From: Nitrospirota bacterium
GTDB taxonomy: Bacteria; Nitrospirota; Thermodesulfovibrionia; Thermodesulfovibrionales; SM23-35
Direction of reading: 5' to 3'
Assembly (NCBI GenBank): GCA_016212245.1
Contig: JACRGU010000159.1
Coordinates: 1-6,220 of the forward strand
Length of the DNA stretch: 6,220 nt
A program made the position numbers and the translations under genes. The notes under the pieces are model-generated. The model had not been told where the DNA came from and searched no databases. It saw nothing but the letters and a program-made list of their open reading frames with translations. Below are positions 5,647 through 6,220 of this stretch, one piece after another. Each line of letters opens with the position of its first letter. Within the stretch, counting starts at the first letter, position 1.

Positions 5647-6198
5647 ATGAAAAAAATGGTAGTAAAACGGCTCTTTGCTCTTTGCTCTTTGCTCTTTGCT
5701 CTTTGCATCGTATCTGCCTCTTCATTTGCGGCTGATCCCATAAAGATAGGGTATATGGACCTTCAGAGGGTCTTGAATGAATCCGAGGCCGGAAAGAAGG
5801 CTAAATTTGACCTTGAGTCTTTAATAAAATCTAGACAATCTTTTATAGATGAAAAAGGCAAGGCTGTAGAAAAGATAAGGGGTGACCTGGAAAAACAGGC
5901 ATCTGTACTTTCTGCAGAGGCAAGGAAAAACAAAGAAGAGGAACTCGAAAAGTTGCTCAGGGAATACCAGCGGCTTGTCCAGGATTCACAGGCCGAGGTC
6001 AAGAAAAAAGAGGGAGAGCTGACAGGTGCAATAATAAAAGAGATGCGAGAAATAGTAGAGAAGATAGGCGAGGAAGAAGGATACACCTTTATATTTGAGA
6101 AGGCTGAAGGTATAATCCTTTACTCAAATAAAGACCTCGACATTACAGATACGGTCATAAAGAAATATAACGAATCAAAGGCCAGACCGAAAAAGTAG
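5647..6198 (+). CDS. skp: Periplasmic chaperone Skp/OmpH family protein
   Basis: Skp is a trimeric, jellyfish-shaped periplasmic chaperone that holds unfolded outer-membrane proteins on their way to BamA. The 183-residue product has a signal peptide (positive MKKMVVKR, then a hydrophobic core of leucine, phenylalanine, alanine and cysteine) with likely cleavage near A28-A29 (SFAA-DP). The mature N-terminus IKIGYMDLQRVLNES-AGKKAK at 32-51 is the hallmark of OmpH. A long charged coiled coil rich in K, E, Q and R spans about 50-137, forming the tentacle arms, and the end returns to a beta segment (YTFIFEKAEGIILYS). AGGAGG at 5637-5642, four bases before the ATG, sets the start over the second ATG at 5656. 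The gene follows bamA by 12 bp, the standard bamA-skp order; lpxD or fabZ would commonly come next but is not seen. Cysteines in the signal core do not form a lipobox. Its signal sequence is encoded by a heptamer repeat. Confidence 0.94.
   Translation: MKKMVVKRLFALCSLLFALCIVSASSFAADPIKIGYMDLQRVLNESEAGKKAKFDLESLIKSRQSFIDEKGKAVEKIRGDLEKQASVLSAEARKNKEEELEKLLREYQRLVQDSQAEVKKKEGELTGAIIKEMREIVEKIGEEEGYTFIFEKAEGIILYSNKDLDITDTVIKKYNESKARPKK
5671..5705 (+). repeat. Five perfect CTCTTTG heptamers inside the skp signal sequence
   Basis: CTCTTTG occurs five times head to tail (starts at 5671, 5678, 5685, 5692, 5699) with no mismatch. It encodes residues 9-20 of the Skp signal peptide, the hydrophobic core LFALCSLLFALC. 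Because seven is not a multiple of three, gain or loss of one copy would shift the reading frame. Gain or loss of three copies would add or remove seven hydrophobic residues. The repeat reads as the same cyclic heptapeptide LFALCSL in all three forward frames. Confidence 0.93.
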
Positions 6199-6220
6199 TG
6201 AACCCCGCACCACGAATAAA

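Noticed and set aside
5683..5709. Lipoprotein signal (lipobox) in Skp
   Set aside because: Cysteines 13 and 20 follow leucine, not glycine, alanine or serine, and a standard cleavage site after A28 or A29 is available.

Overview
This window looks like part of the genome of an anaerobic, diderm, sulfate- or sulfite-reducing bacterium of fairly low GC content. Two facts support this: a reductive-type dsr cluster (dsrA, dsrB, dsrD, and the start of dsrN) lies on the minus strand, and an outer-membrane biogenesis pair (bamA, skp/ompH) lies on the plus strand. The DsrA and DsrB proteins read like those of Nitrospirota (Thermodesulfovibrionia) or a related Desulfobacterota lineage. That placement is recognition from memory, not a tree.

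Layout. Positions 1-203 (minus) hold the first 67 codons of a CobB/CbiA-type P-loop amidase, the usual dsrN; the rest is beyond the left edge. Positions 204-281 are filled by short octamer repeats that form an inverted repeat and run from the dsrD stop codon into the first codons of dsrN. Positions 282-530 (minus) are dsrD. Positions 531-615 contain a long imperfect hairpin made of TTTAGG/TTAAGG-like hexamers. Positions 616-1707 and 1734-2963 (minus) are dsrB and dsrA, 26 bp apart, each with a strong Shine-Dalgarno sequence and all the cysteines expected for two siroheme-linked and two ferredoxin-type [4Fe-4S] clusters. Positions 2964-3390 are an AT-rich divergent intergenic region with a symmetric GTATAG-N3-CTATAC dyad and a pair of facing 27-bp palindromic repeats of the dRS3/REP-like kind. 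Positions 3391-5634 (plus) are bamA, and 5647-6198 (plus) are skp/ompH, whose signal-peptide codons contain five perfect CTCTTTG heptamers. The last 22 bases hold nothing recognisable.

How the genes work together. DsrAB reduces sulfite in the cytoplasm, passing sulfur to DsrC (not in the window). DsrD is a small winged-helix protein reported to stimulate DsrAB. DsrN is thought to amidate the siroheme used by DsrAB. The order dsrA-dsrB-dsrD-dsrN, all on one strand, fits one transcription unit read leftward. BamA inserts beta-barrel proteins into the outer membrane, and Skp escorts unfolded barrel proteins across the periplasm; they form a rightward unit that probably continues beyond the edge.

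Novelty. The protein-coding content is well-known biology; I see no undescribed protein system. The parts worth a second look are non-coding: three different short-period repeats (8, 6 and 7 nt) placed at sensitive points (dsrN start, dsrB-dsrD junction, skp signal sequence), the palindrome pair with compensatory base changes in front of bamA, and a tiny ORF that reads into that palindrome.
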